This document shows, piece after piece, positions 32,049 through 39,481 of a DNA stretch of 43,576 bases (the stretch's first letter is position 1; each line of letters begins with the position of its first letter). Under the pieces are notes generated by a model, which saw only the letters and a list, made by a program, of their open reading frames with translations, searched no databases and had not been told where the DNA came from. The translations under genes and the position numbers were made by a program. This stretch comes from Elusimicrobiales bacterium (lineage in GTDB: Bacteria > Elusimicrobiota > Elusimicrobia > Elusimicrobiales > UBA9959): assembly GCA_031082205.1 (NCBI GenBank), contig JAVHLJ010000021.1, positions 1 to 43,576 of the forward strand, in the 5' to 3' direction.

Positions 32049-32659
32049 CCCTCGCCAACCGCATAACCTTAACGAGGCTGTTCCTGAGCCTGGCCGTCTT
32101 CTTCCTGGTGATACAGAAGACTTTCGTGACCGTCCTGATAGGACTGGTCGTCATGATAATCGCCAGCGTATCCGACGCGATAGACGGCATGATCGCCCGG
32201 CGCACGCAGACCACCACCTCGTTCGGCGCCATAGCGGACCCGTTCGCGGACAAGATCCTGGTCATGTCCGCGTTCATCGCCTTCGCCTCGGTCAAGCTGC
32301 TCGACGTCCCGCTCTGGGCCATCTTCCTGATACTGCTGCGGGAACTGACCATCTCAACGCTGCGCGTCCTGGCGGCGCTTCACGGCTCGGTCATGAAGGC
32401 GGAAGCCGCCGGCAAATTCAAGACCACGATACAGCTCATCGCCGGGTTCACCATCATGGCGCTGCTGCTCAACAGGGTCTGGGTGCTGGACCATCCCGGA
32501 ACCCACAAATTCTTCCTGGCCATCGACGCCTGGGCCTCACCGGCTTCGTGGTGGCTCACCGTAGCCGCGGCCGCCGTCACCGTCGTCAGCGGGGTCATAT
32601 ACCTGACCAACCACAGGGAACTGCTCCGAAAATCCTGGAGCGAGAAGAAGAATGGCTGA
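32045..32659 (+). CDS. pgsA: Phosphatidylglycerophosphate synthase
   Basis: A 204-residue integral membrane enzyme that joins CDP-diacylglycerol with glycerol 3-phosphate to give phosphatidylglycerol phosphate. The CDP-alcohol phosphotransferase signature D-x2-DG-x2-AR-x8-G-x3-D-x3-D is complete: SDAIDGMIARR, eight residues on the Gly, then ADPFADK. The NRITLTRLFLS start and LLRELTISTLRVLAA are typical of PgsA. About five or six hydrophobic helices are visible. It overlaps lolA by four bases and pgpA by eight, so the phosphatase that follows is translationally tied to it. Confidence 0.95.
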   Translation: MTLANRITLTRLFLSLAVFFLVIQKTFVTVLIGLVVMIIASVSDAIDGMIARRTQTTTSFGAIADPFADKILVMSAFIAFASVKLLDVPLWAIFLILLRELTISTLRVLAALHGSVMKAEAAGKFKTTIQLIAGFTIMALLLNRVWVLDHPGTHKFFLAIDAWASPASWWLTVAAAAVTVVSGVIYLTNHRELLRKSWSEKKNG

Positions 32660-33155
32660 TCCGCGCGGATACCGGGCCGGCGCGCCGGGGCGCTTTACCG
32701 AGTTCCTCGCCACCGGCTGCTTCGTCGGACTGCTTCCGCAGGCTATGACCCCTTTCAAAAAATGCACCGGGGCGGGCATGCTGGGCTCGCTGCTCGCGCT
32801 GCTGGCGCTGCCGCTGCTCCCCACGGGGTGGGCCTACGCCGCGCTGCTGGCCGCCTTCTTCCCTTTCTCGGCCTGGATAGCCGGCCGGGCTTCGGCCGCC
32901 TACGGCAGGCATGACGACCCGCGCATAGTCATAGACGAGATACTCGGCTTCTGGACGGCCGCGGCGTTCCTGCCGCTGGAGCCGCTGCCGATAATAACGG
33001 CCTTCGTCGCTTTCCGTTTCCTCGACACCGTAAAGCCCTGGCCCATAAGCTTCGCCGAAAAGAACCTCCAGGGCGGTTTTGGTATAATTATGGACGACGT
33101 CATGGCCGGGATAGCCGCCAATGTCATAGCGCGTTTCGTAGCGGTTTTCATATGA
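32652..33155 (+). CDS. pgpA: Phosphatidylglycerophosphatase A
   Basis: A 167-residue membrane phosphatase that makes phosphatidylglycerol from its phosphate, the step right after PgsA. The three PgpA blocks are visible: GLLPQAMTPFKKCTGAGMLG (shortened, near 26-45), DDPRIVIDEILGFW (acidic catalytic region, near 87-100) and the end FRFLDTVKPWPI with GGFGIIMDDVMAGI. In the first block LPxAPGTxGS of most PgpA is replaced by a run with TPFKKCTGAGMLG, a mild divergence. Four or so hydrophobic helices fit an integral membrane protein. The neighbouring pgsA-pgpA order makes the pathway step explicit. Confidence 0.92.
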   Translation: MADPRGYRAGAPGRFTEFLATGCFVGLLPQAMTPFKKCTGAGMLGSLLALLALPLLPTGWAYAALLAAFFPFSAWIAGRASAAYGRHDDPRIVIDEILGFWTAAAFLPLEPLPIITAFVAFRFLDTVKPWPISFAEKNLQGGFGIIMDDVMAGIAANVIARFVAVFI

Positions 33156-34048
33156 GGAACACCGGTATCATAGCCCTCCTTTTGGCCCTCTGCGGCCCGT
33201 CCTTCGCGCAGGAGGTCTCCACGGCCCCGGCGGCGGGGGAAGTCTCCGTCTCCACGGCCCCGGCCGAGCTTCCCGGAATGGCCCCGTCCAAACCCGCGCG
33301 CGCGCCGGGCGTTTATCCCCAGGCGGCCGTTCCGATAAGCGGCATCGTCCTGACCCCGACGGCCTACCGCGGCCGCGGCAGGAACGAGATAGGCCTGGGC
33401 CTGGACTTCAACGCCGCCTATTATATCGGCCGCCTCTACGGCAAGAATTCTTTCGACTGGACGCTGGAGAAGAAGAATTACATAGACCGGCTCGGCGTCT
33501 GGTTCATAACCGCCGACGGCAAGATGCTCATACAGACCGAGGACGCCTGGAGGCCCGCCATGGCCGCGGGCGCGCAGGGCACCTTCGCTTTCCGGGACTC
33601 CAACCAGGCCGCCCTCAACAGCAACAGGCCTTCCGTATCGGTGGACGACGACAACACGAACACCTACGCGACCGCCTACCTCGCACTGACCAAGCACATC
33701 CATCCCAAGTTCATTATCAACGCGGGCTACGCGGACGGGGACCTGTCCAAGAGCGTCTACATGCTCTCCGAGTTCCTCTCGGAGCGCGCCCTGTCGCTCA
33801 ACGGCTATACGGGGCGCGAGGTGCCGACGGGAGCGCTGTTCGCCGGCTTCATCTGGCTGCCCAGGCCCAACAATCCCCTGGCGGCAGAGGTCGTAATACC
33901 GCAGGGCGCGCCGATGAGCCCCAAGCTCGTCAACCTCCAGCTCGGCACCCTGCTCAAGCTCAACTTCCAGCTCTCGTACCTGAAGTTCGACGGCGGCTGG
34001 GACCTGCTCGGCATGTTCCAGTTCCGCTACTCCCACTTCCCCAAGTAA
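33152..34048 (+). CDS. Exported protein, possible outer-membrane barrel, end of the envelope operon
   Basis: A 298-residue exported protein, unrecognised. A signal peptide of about 19 residues (cleavage near FA/QE) is followed by a low-complexity linker with a repeated VSTAPA unit, then a region from about 65 to the end with alternating strand patterns: RNEIGLGLDFNAAYYIG, KFIINAGYADGDLSK, ALFAGFIWLPRP, LLKLNFQLSYLKFDGG and GMFQFRYSHFPK. This is suggestive of a small outer-membrane barrel or a beta-rich periplasmic domain; there is no terminal Phe at the last residue, though FPK is close. It overlaps the end of pgpA by four bases (ATGA), so it is cotranscribed with lipid and lipoprotein genes and may have an envelope role. 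Confidence 0.6.
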   Translation: MRNTGIIALLLALCGPSFAQEVSTAPAAGEVSVSTAPAELPGMAPSKPARAPGVYPQAAVPISGIVLTPTAYRGRGRNEIGLGLDFNAAYYIGRLYGKNSFDWTLEKKNYIDRLGVWFITADGKMLIQTEDAWRPAMAAGAQGTFAFRDSNQAALNSNRPSVSVDDDNTNTYATAYLALTKHIHPKFIINAGYADGDLSKSVYMLSEFLSERALSLNGYTGREVPTGALFAGFIWLPRPNNPLAAEVVIPQGAPMSPKLVNLQLGTLLKLNFQLSYLKFDGGWDLLGMFQFRYSHFPK

Positions 34049-34426
34049 GCCTTCTCCTCCGCCCGCGCCTCCCGGAAAACAGGAAAACCTATGCCGGGGC
34101 ATGGCGGCGTGCCAGCACGCAACACATGCGGCATAGGCTCCCGTCAGGGATACGCGCTCGTCACGGTTCGCTTTTTCCGGGCCCACCCTTCGCTCGTTCG
34201 GCCGGGCACGAACTCGGCCTGCGCGCATAGCGCGCTAGGCCTCAGACAATCATGCCCGTCCGGCAGTGCCGGTTCCCTCTCTCGCTCGGGGAGCCGGTGG
34301 AATCGCATCTCGAGGATGCGGAGGCGCGTACGAGCGCCCGCGGCGAGAACGGGAAGGGCGCGCACGGTGTGCGCGACCCTGTTTTTGCGGGGTGAGGGCA
34401 CGCCATGCCCCCGGAATAGTTATTCC
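34049..34426. repeat. Hairpin-rich non-coding block with imperfect inverted-repeat ends
   Basis: This is the only stretch over 300 bases without a convincing gene. The ends are related inverted copies: 34094-34113 on one side and 34397-34414 on the other share CCGGGG..CATGGC..GTGCC with small indels. Between them are many short perfect stems: 34088-34096 with 34129-34137, 34107-34111 with 34116-34120, 34216-34226 with 34230-34241, 34260-34272 (palindrome), 34304-34309 with 34315-34320, 34323-34327 with 34334-34338, and 34359-34365 with 34369-34375. At the right end is a short palindrome (34413-34426). An 85-codon frame on the minus strand (34144-34401) is open but matches nothing and has no ribosome site. 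It could be a MITE-like or REP-like genomic repeat or a structured RNA; a pseudogene remnant is less likely. Confidence 0.4.
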
Positions 34427-36574
34427 TTAACGGCGGGGGGACTGGAACTGGCGGAGGTAATGGGCGGCCTGCGCGTGGGAGGGATTCTTGCGCAGCGTCT
34501 CGGCGAGCTCGCGCGCGACGCGGTCCCAGTCGCGGTTCCAGTAGAGGATGGCGAGATTGTAGTTGGCGTCGGCCAGGCCCGGATTGCGGGCGGCCGCGCG
34601 CAGGTAGGCCTTCTCGGCCCCGTCCCTGTCCCCGGTCTTCTCCAGCGCGACGCCGTAATTGAGCCAGGCGTAAGCGCTGGACCTGCGCAGCGAGTCTTTG
34701 AGGTCCGGCAGCGAACGGTACTCGTCCGCCAGGGCAAGCAGTCTTTCGTAGCCGTCCACCGAGGACTTGAACCTGCCGCCGGCGCCGGCCCAGTCGCCGT
34801 CGGCGGAGAGCAGGAAGCCGGAGTACAGATGCGCGTCGGCCAGGTCGGGGTCCGCCGACGAGGCGTAATCCAGCCAGGCGGCGGCCTCCTTCTTCCTGCC
34901 GGCGGAACTGTGCAGGGAGCCGACGGCCAGCGCCCCCTGCGCGTAGGAAGAGATCACGTCTTTGGCGAAAAAATCGGGGAAGGGGCGCCCTATCTTCCAG
35001 CGATGGGAATAGACCGCGGAGGGGTCGGCCGGAGGCGTAAGGCCCTTTGGGGGATATACGGCCATGACCAGCCCCATCGGCACGGTAGGGGCCCCTGACG
35101 GGACCTCGCAGTCCACCGTCGCGTAGAAGTCCTTCCATGCGCGCCCGGCCGCGGCCCAGGCCTCCTGCCCGCCGGTGTTCAGGTTGAAGACCGGGAAACC
35201 CGGCTCTTTGCGCGCCCAGGCCGCCTGGTACCACGGCGCTCCGCTCAGGCCCTGCGCTATCACCCGCACGTCGGGCCGCAGCCCCTCTACCTGCTGGTAG
35301 TACCAGAGCGAGAAAAGCTGAACGTCCTTCTTGGCGACCAGCACCGCGCCGGCCGGCAGACCGCGCAGCGCGTCGGCCGCGTAATCCGCGGTCAGGAACA
35401 TCCCGCGGCGGTCGGCCTTGCGCGCCGACGGCAGGCCGAAGAGAAGCAGCCCCGCCAGCGCCAGCGCGGCGGCGGCCGGGCGCCCGTACCCGCCGGCCGC
35501 CAGGAGCGCGTGCAGCCCCTCTCCCAGCCACCACGCGACGGCGATGTCCGGGAGCAGGTAGTAAGGCTCGACCACCGCCAGGGCGTGCGGGTTGGGCGGC
35601 ATATTGGCGAGGAAAAGGAACAGCGGGCCCGAGGCGAGGAAGAAGAGCGACCAGAAGAGGCCGTCCCGGCGCGAGCGCCTCCAGGAATACCACGCGCCGG
35701 CGGCGGCGACGGCGAGGGCCGGGCCCATGTTCTCCCAGAGATGGAGCCCGTAGTAGCGGAGATTAACCCAGAACAGCTCGCCCTTGGCGTAATTGGTCGA
35801 GATAAGGTCGAGCGTGGAGCCGTAGCTGCGGCGGGTTATTATGCCCCAGAAATTGGCCCAGTCGGAGGGCCGGCCCCAGTCGAGGAAAGGGCCGGCGGCC
35901 GAGCGCAGCGGCAGGTAGAGATACAGGGAATAACCCGCGAGGAAGAACAGCGCGCAGAGGGGCAGGACCCTGTAATAGAGCCGCGGGCCCAGCGCGCGGG
36001 CCGCCGGCGGGAGGACCAGCGCCAGCGCGGCGGGGTAGACTAGCATCAGGTCCATCCGGTTGGTCAGGAAAAGACCGAACAGGAACGCCAGGAGATAGAG
36101 CTTCCTGGCCGAAAAATTTACCGCCGCGCGGAAGGAGAAGAAGGCGACCGCCACACCGAAGAGCGCGTGAAGCGAGTACATCTCGGGAACGCCCGATACG
36201 GTTATGAGAGTGAAGTTCAGTCCCAGCAGCAGCGCGGCGGCCAGCGAGGCCGAGGGCCTGAAAAAGCCCGACATGAAAAAGAAGATCAGCGCCGGCGCGG
36301 CCGCCCCGGCCGCGGCCGAAAAAAGGTGCAGCTTCCAGTCCTGGGCGCCGGGCAGCAGCGCCGAGAAGGCGCGCCCGGCGAGTACATAGAGCGGATAGCC
36401 GGGCGGATGCGGGATGCCCAGCGAATGGACGTCGCAGGCCAGTTCCCCGGCGTCCCGGTAGGGCGCCAGGACGGGAGGCATCAGGAAAACGTAGAGCGAT
36501 ATGAACAGGGCGAAAATGCCGGCGGCCGCCGCCGCCCTTTTCGGTACGCTGAGATCGCCGATCCTTGTGTCCAT
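34427..36574 (-). CDS. DUF2723-type membrane glycosyltransferase with C-terminal TPRs
   Basis: A 715-residue protein. The N-terminal 380 residues are a multi-pass membrane protein (about ten or more helices) of the DUF2723/GT117 type, GT-C-like enzymes thought to transfer sugars from lipid carriers to proteins. The first loop has the expected acidic motif (RDAGELACDVHSLGIPHPPGYPLY), and YLPLRSAAGPFLDWGRP is a conserved family block. Then comes a soluble domain (about 390-545), and TPR helices at the end (about 555-710: AYAQGALAVGSLHSSAGRKKEAAAWL, AWLNYGVALEKTGDRDGAEKAYLRAA). The start has no clear ribosome site; a TAGAAT box lies only 10 bases upstream. It may be an O-mannosyltransferase-like enzyme of surface proteins (inference). 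It is a separate unit between the hairpin block and the MoxR operon. Confidence 0.75.
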   Translation of the reverse strand: MDTRIGDLSVPKRAAAAAGIFALFISLYVFLMPPVLAPYRDAGELACDVHSLGIPHPPGYPLYVLAGRAFSALLPGAQDWKLHLFSAAAGAAAPALIFFFMSGFFRPSASLAAALLLGLNFTLITVSGVPEMYSLHALFGVAVAFFSFRAAVNFSARKLYLLAFLFGLFLTNRMDLMLVYPAALALVLPPAARALGPRLYYRVLPLCALFFLAGYSLYLYLPLRSAAGPFLDWGRPSDWANFWGIITRRSYGSTLDLISTNYAKGELFWVNLRYYGLHLWENMGPALAVAAAGAWYSWRRSRRDGLFWSLFFLASGPLFLFLANMPPNPHALAVVEPYYLLPDIAVAWWLGEGLHALLAAGGYGRPAAAALALAGLLLFGLPSARKADRRGMFLTADYAADALRGLPAGAVLVAKKDVQLFSLWYYQQVEGLRPDVRVIAQGLSGAPWYQAAWARKEPGFPVFNLNTGGQEAWAAAGRAWKDFYATVDCEVPSGAPTVPMGLVMAVYPPKGLTPPADPSAVYSHRWKIGRPFPDFFAKDVISSYAQGALAVGSLHSSAGRKKEAAAWLDYASSADPDLADAHLYSGFLLSADGDWAGAGGRFKSSVDGYERLLALADEYRSLPDLKDSLRRSSAYAWLNYGVALEKTGDRDGAEKAYLRAAARNPGLADANYNLAILYWNRDWDRVARELAETLRKNPSHAQAAHYLRQFQSPRR

Positions 36575-36583
36575 CGAGGGATA

Positions 36584-36589
36584 ATTCTA
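36584..36589 (-). promoter_or_regulatory. -10-like box of the DUF2723 gene
   Basis: TAGAAT on the minus strand at 36589-36584, about 10 bases before the ATG at 36574. A transcript from here would have almost no leader. The 49-base gap to the MoxR operon holds nothing else. Confidence 0.3.
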
Positions 36590-36623
36590 TTAGTTTAGAT
36601 ACCCGGCTAACAACGGGCCCGGC

Positions 36624-38720
36624 TCAATCGCGCCCGGCGCGGCGCCTCACGGCGAACTCAGCGGCAAGCAGAAGCATCAGGACGGCCAGAAGCCACGGAG
36701 AGCGGCCGGGCGCCGCCGACCAGGTCCGCACCTCCGTGGACGACGGGGGAGGCATAAGTTTCTCAAGGGCCGCCCCTCCCGACTCCTCCATCCGCGCGAC
36801 GCTCCAGCCGCGGGGCCGGGCCATCTCCTCCAGCGCCCGCAGGTCGGGCGGGACGTAGGATGAAGGGCCGGCTGGGGAGAAAGAAAGCGAGGGGGAGCCG
36901 GCCGCGCGGCCGTCCACGGCGACCCGGGCGGAGACGGTCTGCCTTCCACCGAAAGGCGGGGGGACTTCCGCCTCGTAAATACCGCCCCCCCGGAAATAGA
37001 AGTCCGGCGCGCGCGCGCCGCCCGGACCGGAGACGGAAGCGCTTATGGATGCGGCGTCCCGGTCCAGCGGCCGGTAGTCGGGACCCAGAACGCGCAGCCG
37101 GAGCCGGGGCGGATAGTTCTCATCCGCCTCCAGCGAAACCCTTTCCAGTCCCAGGGTACCGTCCAGGAAGGAAAGCATCTTTTCCCAGAAAGCGGAGTAG
37201 CGGCCGCCGCCGGCGGACTTGAGCATCCAGGTCCGGGGGGACGCCATGACCACGACGCGGCCTTTCCCGTGTCCGCGCTCGGCGGCCAGCGCTCCGGCGG
37301 CGCCGGAGGCCGCGCGGTAACCGTAGATGAGCCTGGCTCCCTCCGCAGGCCCGCCGAGCAGGTTCAGCCCGCCCAGCTGCGGGGCGCCGGTTCCGGCGAA
37401 AGCTTCGGGCGCCGCCGCGGGATGACGCGCGGGCTCGACGGAAAAGGCCTCCTCAGAGTAATCCGGAGCGGCGGAAACTTCGGCGGGAAGCAGGGCCTGG
37501 AAAGGGCCCAGGCCGGCGTAGCCCCCGGAGCCGAAAGCCTGCGGGCCGCCGATGACGAGCAGGCCGCCTCCGCCCGCGACGAAGCTCTCTACGGCCTGCA
37601 GGTAGGGGCCGCCGATGGCGAAGCGCCGCAGGTCGAACGCGTGGAGGATCAGGACGTCGAAATTGCGGAGGTCCCTGATGAAAAGTTCGTGCACCGGGAA
37701 GGGGATGAGGGAGAGGTCCTTCTCCGCCACCCCCGCCGCGTCCTCCGGGTTGCGGAGTATCACGAAGGAGACCAGGTCCACGCCGGGGTCAGACTTCAGA
37801 TGTCCTCTCAGCGCCGCGTAATCGAAGGAGGGGGGGCCGGACAAGTACAGCACCCTGAGTTTCTCCCGGACGGCCTGCACTCCGAAGCCGGAAACGGCGG
37901 TGAGCCCTCCCGCCCGCGCCCGCGCCCGGTACGCGGCGGAACCCAGCACGTCGGTGCGAAGCGGGAAAGTCGCGCCGAAAACCCCGTAGGCGTCCGTCCG
38001 CGCCGCCGCGGAGGATATCAGTTTTCCGTCGGAGGAAAGTATTTCCAGGGAAGCCGGCGCGCCTGGAGGCGCGTTCTCCAGCCGGGATTCGGCGAATACC
38101 CTGAAAGGCATGTGCAGGTAGGCGAAGGGCGGAGCCGAGACCCGCGGCGCCGACAGGCGGCGGCCCGCCGAAGGCGGACCCACGGAAAGCAGCGTCACGC
38201 CGGACCCGCAGGTCCCTACCGGCGGCGGCCGGAGATCATGGCCGGAGGTCAGGACGAACACCCGGTCCCAGGGGCCGCCTCCCTCCGAGGACAGCCAGGC
38301 CAGGGCGGCGCCCAGGTCCCTGTCCCTGGGGAAAGAGGCGGGCGGGTCCTCCTGGGCCGGGAGCAGCGGACCGGGGAAGTAGAAAACGGAAGCCGAAACT
38401 TTCTCTCCCGCCGAGGCCGCCGCCCGCCGGGCCCAGGCCCCGGCGCAGACGCGGCGGGTTTCCGCGGCCCCTTCATGACAGGGCCCGGCCATGGCCGCGC
38501 CGGCGTCAACCAGAAAGGCGACGCGCGAAGGCGAAGGCCTGCGTTCTACCCTGGATATCACGGGATCCGCCAGGGCCGCCGCCAGCAGCAGGAAGGAGGC
38601 CACCCGCAGGATCACGGAGGCCGAAGGCATGCTCCTGCCGCGGAATAAACGCAGCGCCGCGACGGGCAGCAGCGCCGCCGCCAGAAGAAGGCCCCAGCCC
38701 GATCCGAGCTCCAGCGTCAC
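36624..38720 (-). CDS. Membrane protein with degenerate VWA and glutamine-amidotransferase-like domains
   Basis: A 698-residue membrane protein, last gene of the MoxR operon. Two helices (about 8-25 and 35-52) are followed by a von Willebrand A-like domain (about 65-170), in which the metal-site motif DxSxS is degenerate (Asp72-Ala-Gly-Ala-Ala). A beta-sandwich region comes next, then a class-I glutamine-amidotransferase-like domain (about 310-480: LRVLYLSGPPSFDYAALRGHL, FDVLILHAFD, VAGGGGLLVIGGP), without an obvious nucleophile Cys, a further beta domain, and a final helix near the C-terminus. The start is GTG, overlapping the stop of the DUF4159 gene by four bases (GTGA). Such proteins accompany MoxR, DUF58 and BatA genes in many bacteria, with no settled function. 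Confidence 0.8.
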   Translation of the reverse strand: MTLELGSGWGLLLAAALLPVAALRLFRGRSMPSASVILRVASFLLLAAALADPVISRVERRPSPSRVAFLVDAGAAMAGPCHEGAAETRRVCAGAWARRAAASAGEKVSASVFYFPGPLLPAQEDPPASFPRDRDLGAALAWLSSEGGGPWDRVFVLTSGHDLRPPPVGTCGSGVTLLSVGPPSAGRRLSAPRVSAPPFAYLHMPFRVFAESRLENAPPGAPASLEILSSDGKLISSAAARTDAYGVFGATFPLRTDVLGSAAYRARARAGGLTAVSGFGVQAVREKLRVLYLSGPPSFDYAALRGHLKSDPGVDLVSFVILRNPEDAAGVAEKDLSLIPFPVHELFIRDLRNFDVLILHAFDLRRFAIGGPYLQAVESFVAGGGGLLVIGGPQAFGSGGYAGLGPFQALLPAEVSAAPDYSEEAFSVEPARHPAAAPEAFAGTGAPQLGGLNLLGGPAEGARLIYGYRAASGAAGALAAERGHGKGRVVVMASPRTWMLKSAGGGRYSAFWEKMLSFLDGTLGLERVSLEADENYPPRLRLRVLGPDYRPLDRDAASISASVSGPGGARAPDFYFRGGGIYEAEVPPPFGGRQTVSARVAVDGRAAGSPSLSFSPAGPSSYVPPDLRALEEMARPRGWSVARMEESGGAALEKLMPPPSSTEVRTWSAAPGRSPWLLAVLMLLLAAEFAVRRRAGRD

Positions 38721-39481
38721 GGAGAAACATCCCCTTCGCCCGCGGCCAGGCGGCGCATTTTTTCCAGCAGGAAGGGCTGGTGCACTGCGTCTTCCTTATA
38801 GGAGCCGGTCAGCGAGTACATGACCATGTTCAGGAACAGCCTCCGCCCCTCCAGCCGCTGCGCCTCCCCGCCGGGCAGGCAGGGGTAGACCGGCGCGCCG
38901 GCGGCGGAAACGGGCCAGATCCCGGCCAGGTCGTTGGCGGAATAGAGTATCGCGGCGCGGCCGGCGTAGAAGGCCGCTTCGGGCGCGGCCTGCACGTCGA
39001 ACCTTCCGCCGCGGCCGCGCGAGAGGAAAAAGCTCTTGAAAAGGGGGTGCGCGCCGTCCAGCGCCTCCAGTTCCCCGCCGGGCAGCAGCAGCCCCGCGAG
39101 GCGGCCGGCCCAGGATTCAAAAGACCCGCGCCTCGCGCCGGAGGAATTGTTCAGCAGCAGCGTACCGCCGCCGGCTATGTAGAGGCGCAGCGCCGCCGTC
39201 TCCCGGTAAGAGAGGGCGCGCGGCGCTTTACCGCAGGAAAGAACGAGGAAGGGGCGGTAATGGAGAAGCGGATCTTCCGGCTCCAGGCGGAGAACGGAGG
39301 GGTCCGGCTCCACGCTGGTATTGCGGCGTATGAATTCGAAAGCCTCCCGCCAGTTCCCTTCAGGGAGGCGGCAATCCGGACCAAGGTCCAGTTCCGCTAT
39401 CGCGAAATCGCCGGCCGGGGCGGCAGCGCCGGAGGCCCATGCCGGAGCCGCCAGGGCGGCGACCAGAAGGACGCTCCTCAC
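38717..39481 (-). CDS. DUF4159-family exported protein
   Basis: A 254-residue exported protein of the DUF4159 family, which has a flavodoxin-like/amidotransferase-like fold. A signal peptide of about 17 residues (VRSVLLVAALAAPAWA) leads to family blocks: PFLVLSCGKAP, LRLYIAGGGTLLLNNSSGAR, LPGGELEALDGAHPLFKSFF, AAILYSANDLAGIWP and the end FLNMVMYSLTG. I choose GTG at 39481, which overlaps the stop of the preceding gene by four bases (GTGA) and gives a good signal peptide; the frame extends upstream only as a shadow. It is the fourth gene of the MoxR operon. In the SNDLAG block the usual SPNDLGC is modified. Role unknown; probably a partner of the VWA proteins. Confidence 0.85.
   Translation of the reverse strand: MRSVLLVAALAAPAWASGAAAPAGDFAIAELDLGPDCRLPEGNWREAFEFIRRNTSVEPDPSVLRLEPEDPLLHYRPFLVLSCGKAPRALSYRETAALRLYIAGGGTLLLNNSSGARRGSFESWAGRLAGLLLPGGELEALDGAHPLFKSFFLSRGRGGRFDVQAAPEAAFYAGRAAILYSANDLAGIWPVSAAGAPVYPCLPGGEAQRLEGRRLFLNMVMYSLTGSYKEDAVHQPFLLEKMRRLAAGEGDVSP

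Noticed and set aside
34144-34401. 85-codon minus-strand frame inside the hairpin block
   Set aside because: No ribosome site, no recognised family, and the DNA is dominated by palindromes; kept only as a remark in the repeat entry.
34242-35693. 483-codon minus-strand frame overlapping the DUF2723 gene and the hairpin block
   Set aside because: Arg/Gly/Ala-rich shadow of the DUF2723 frame; the frame at 34427-36574 carries the membrane helices and TPRs.
36600-36625. Possible terminator of the MoxR operon (CCCG/CGGG stem)
   Set aside because: Only four or five pairs with a long loop and no T run.
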